This document shows positions 62,001 through 64,000 of a stretch of DNA of 64,000 nt, in pieces. Source of the stretch: Gonatopus flavifemur (taxonomy: Eukaryota > Arthropoda > Insecta > Hymenoptera > Dryinidae). A program made the position numbers and the translations under genes. The DNA is taken from NCBI GenBank assembly GCA_018340375.1, contig JAFFJZ010000006.1, forward strand, positions 29,208,001-29,272,000, read 5' to 3'. How positions within the stretch are numbered: the first letter of the stretch is position 1; the number at the start of each line of letters is the position of its first letter. The notes under the pieces were generated by a model, which saw only the letters and a list, made by a program, of their open reading frames with translations, searched no databases and was not told where the DNA came from.

Positions 62001-62500
62001 AGGTTGGTGGTCGAAGACTCAGAGGTGATGAGGATGTTTCATTGAGAGAAGCGACGATGAGTTGTTCGTCGTAGAGTAAAAGGGAAACAAAATGTGAGAA
62101 GAGGTGGAGGAGGAGGAGGAGAAATCAGAGAGGTAGGGAGAAGCGGGTGGATGCATTGAGTTTATTTCTGAACCGACCCAGATATGCCTTGGACGTGTTT
62201 TCTTGGACCGTACTTTAGACTGTTTCGGGTAATTAGCGAATCGAGTCAACGCCAAGCAAATCCAGGGGCCCATTGTCCTCAACCACAGAAGTTCAGTCAG
62301 CTTCTTTCACTTTAAATCTCGACGATGCCGGTCGTATCTCTTCACTCTGGCACCCATCGATTACGTTTTACAAATATACGTGTGCTACCGTGGATGAGGA
62401 CACAAAGTGTAAATTCGTTGCCGAACGTTCTGCGAAATAACATCCGAATTCTAAACAATTTTCTGAATCTTGATATAAATTAAATTGCGCCAAATAAATT
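59069..62500. other. No gene recognised; CpG-containing stretches
   Basis: No supported exon. CG dinucleotides are more frequent at about 60640-60960 and 61140-61290 than in neighbouring DNA, and a CGT trinucleotide tract lies at 61376-61402. This might be promoter or 5'-exon territory of a gene continuing outside the window, but no reading frame or splice pattern supports a specific model. Confidence 0.45.
61376..61402. repeat. CGT trinucleotide microsatellite
   Basis: About eight TCG/CGT triplets. It reads as poly-Arg in both the spurious plus and minus frames. Confidence 0.95.
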
Positions 62501-64000
62501 TTATTTGCCACGACTGCATTTTTCATTCCCATTGGATAAACTGTTTGATTCCTATTTCAAAAGAAGCAGAAACAATCCCATTCCCGCTGAACGTGGTCTC
62601 AAATATCTTTGGATTCGTCCTGAAATCAACTGCAGCGCTACCACCATGTTAGCAAAGTTCTTCCAAGCAAGCTGTTTACCACCCTACACTGAGTTGTCTC
62701 AGCTAAATTTTAATCGCCGTAAATAAAAGTCTAGTTGTCTGAAATAGGAATAAAATGATTCATTCAAGAGGAATAAAAAATTTAGCTGTAACAAATAAAA
62801 TTCATTTGGTTTAATTAAATTTTCATTTTGACAGTGACTAAATTCCCTAACTGTCTCATATTTAACTAAAGCCTTTTTCTCAATGTAACTAGAAGTCAAA
62901 GTATAGAGATAACACTGATTCTCGTTGACGCACTCTTTGGAGTATTTCGTTGATTTGATGAGGGTGAAGGATTCCTTTATCTTAGCATAAATGGTGGGAC
63001 GGGGTGGTAGCTCCGCACGTTTCTTTTCCAACCACTCGATAGACTCATTTATTGCTTCGGAAAACGTTATAAAAGTGTAACCCTACTTCAGGATTATAAT
63101 AATTGTGATTATTTTCAACAGTTTTGTAAGCATATTGCACTGCACGGCACACTCGAATGTTCCTGCTGAAACGTGAAATGTATGATAGAATAATATCTCC
63201 AATGAATCCTAAAATGCAAAACAGATCCTACGAGAGATCAATCACGTAAAGAAAGGTTATCTGGAAAATTGCCAATTGATTTTTTTCAACTCGGAGACAG
63301 GTTTGTTCACGGTTGAGAGTCAATTTTCCGGTTGGTTAAACTCAGCCAATAGTTAAAAGTGGCAGTTTGAGTTACGGTGAAGTGGTGTGGGAGAAGAATG
63401 TCGCGACGAGTTACAGATGCAATTAAATATTTGATTTTCGAATGTATCAAAATGAGACGTGACTGAGCAAGGGCGGTTTATAAGGGAAAACATACACTTA
63501 TGTAAAGTACTCGAAGTAAGTTGTATATCGGAAGCAGATCTGTCACATTCTGATTGGATTTGTTCACAAAATAATACTACTGTTTGGATGTTCTTTGCTT
63601 ATTCTTCTTTATCCAATCAAATAAGGTTTCTTCACTATTAACAAACCCTTTTATTCGATCCAAAGATGGTTTGTTTATAATGATTAAGAGTTCTTTGTCA
63701 CAAATTAACTCTTCTCTCAGTGCAGAGACAAGTGGAGAGAGGAATGAAGCAATCCAAATATTCCGAATGTGCGACTGTAATTGACGATTCTCGAAATTCT
63801 TTCTGAGCTGAACTGTGGAATTTCTTGAAAAATTCTTATCAGGGTTGTATGAAACGCAGGGGCGACATTATCGTCTTGGTAACCTCGAGGAACCAGGCCT
63901 CGCTTTAAAAGTATCGTCAGAAATTTTTAACAAAAATTTCTCAAAGATGTACCCTAACGATACCCGGGAGTGTTTAGAATGTTCTGAGAACGTGTAAACG
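62501..64000. other. Unassigned right edge with a few coding-looking frames
   Basis: A minus-strand frame (about 63070 down to 62699) has a natural-looking charged composition with a Lys-Lys-Arg-Ala-Glu-Leu-Pro-Pro-Arg-Pro segment. A different minus-strand frame just upstream follows a possible acceptor (TTTCAG near 63168) and stops near 63043. A plus-strand frame at 63815-63997 also looks non-random. None shows a domain I can name, and no complete exon-intron model joins them, so no CDS is called. Confidence 0.3.

Overview
This is a gene-poor, A+T-rich stretch of an animal nuclear genome, most likely an insect. A parasitoid-type hymenopteran is plausible, but the sequence alone does not prove it. 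Evidence for eukaryotic DNA: two short spliced genes with GT..AG introns and a signal-peptide exon, abundant microsatellites, a decayed hAT transposase, tRNA-derived SINE-like blocks and many small terminal-inverted-repeat (TIR) elements. There are no operons, ribosome-binding sites or bacterial-type genes. Nearly all open frames longer than 60 codons are chance frames in non-coding DNA.

Layout. 1-2.1 kb: unassigned DNA with a CpG-containing part at 0.34-0.68 kb. 2.1-5.7 kb: several palindromic TIR elements. 5.7-23 kb: mostly unassigned DNA with microsatellites and isolated TIR elements near 10.7, 13.3, 14.1, 16.2 and 17.5-18.0 kb. 23.2-24.8 kb: two adjacent TIR elements, the first carrying a tRNA-like block. 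25.2-28.1 kb: the only convincing protein-coding genes, a tandem pair encoding small secreted six-cysteine peptides. 28.1-42 kb: unassigned DNA with microsatellites. 42.1-44.4 kb: two TIR elements and a fragment of a CCAGTACTGG-rich repeat family. 45.8-46.1 kb: a CpG-rich island. 47.2-47.5 kb: hAT transposase fossil. 50.3-54.6 kb: nested TIR elements and a 1.7 kb copy of the CCAGTACTGG family. 55.1-59.1 kb: a 4 kb foldback element built from about 93 copies of a 31-bp unit in two opposed arms and flanked by an exact 9-bp direct repeat. 59.1-64 kb: unassigned DNA with CpG-containing stretches.

The main points for follow-up are (1) the tandem peptide genes, with identical exon-1 length, intron phase and cysteine spacing, whose last five cysteines are spaced in a way reminiscent of the arthropod ITP/CHH helical-peptide fold; (2) the near-intact foldback element with 9-bp target-site duplication; and (3) a recurring architecture in which small TIR elements share similar ends, while each has a body made of degenerate copies of its own short palindromic word.
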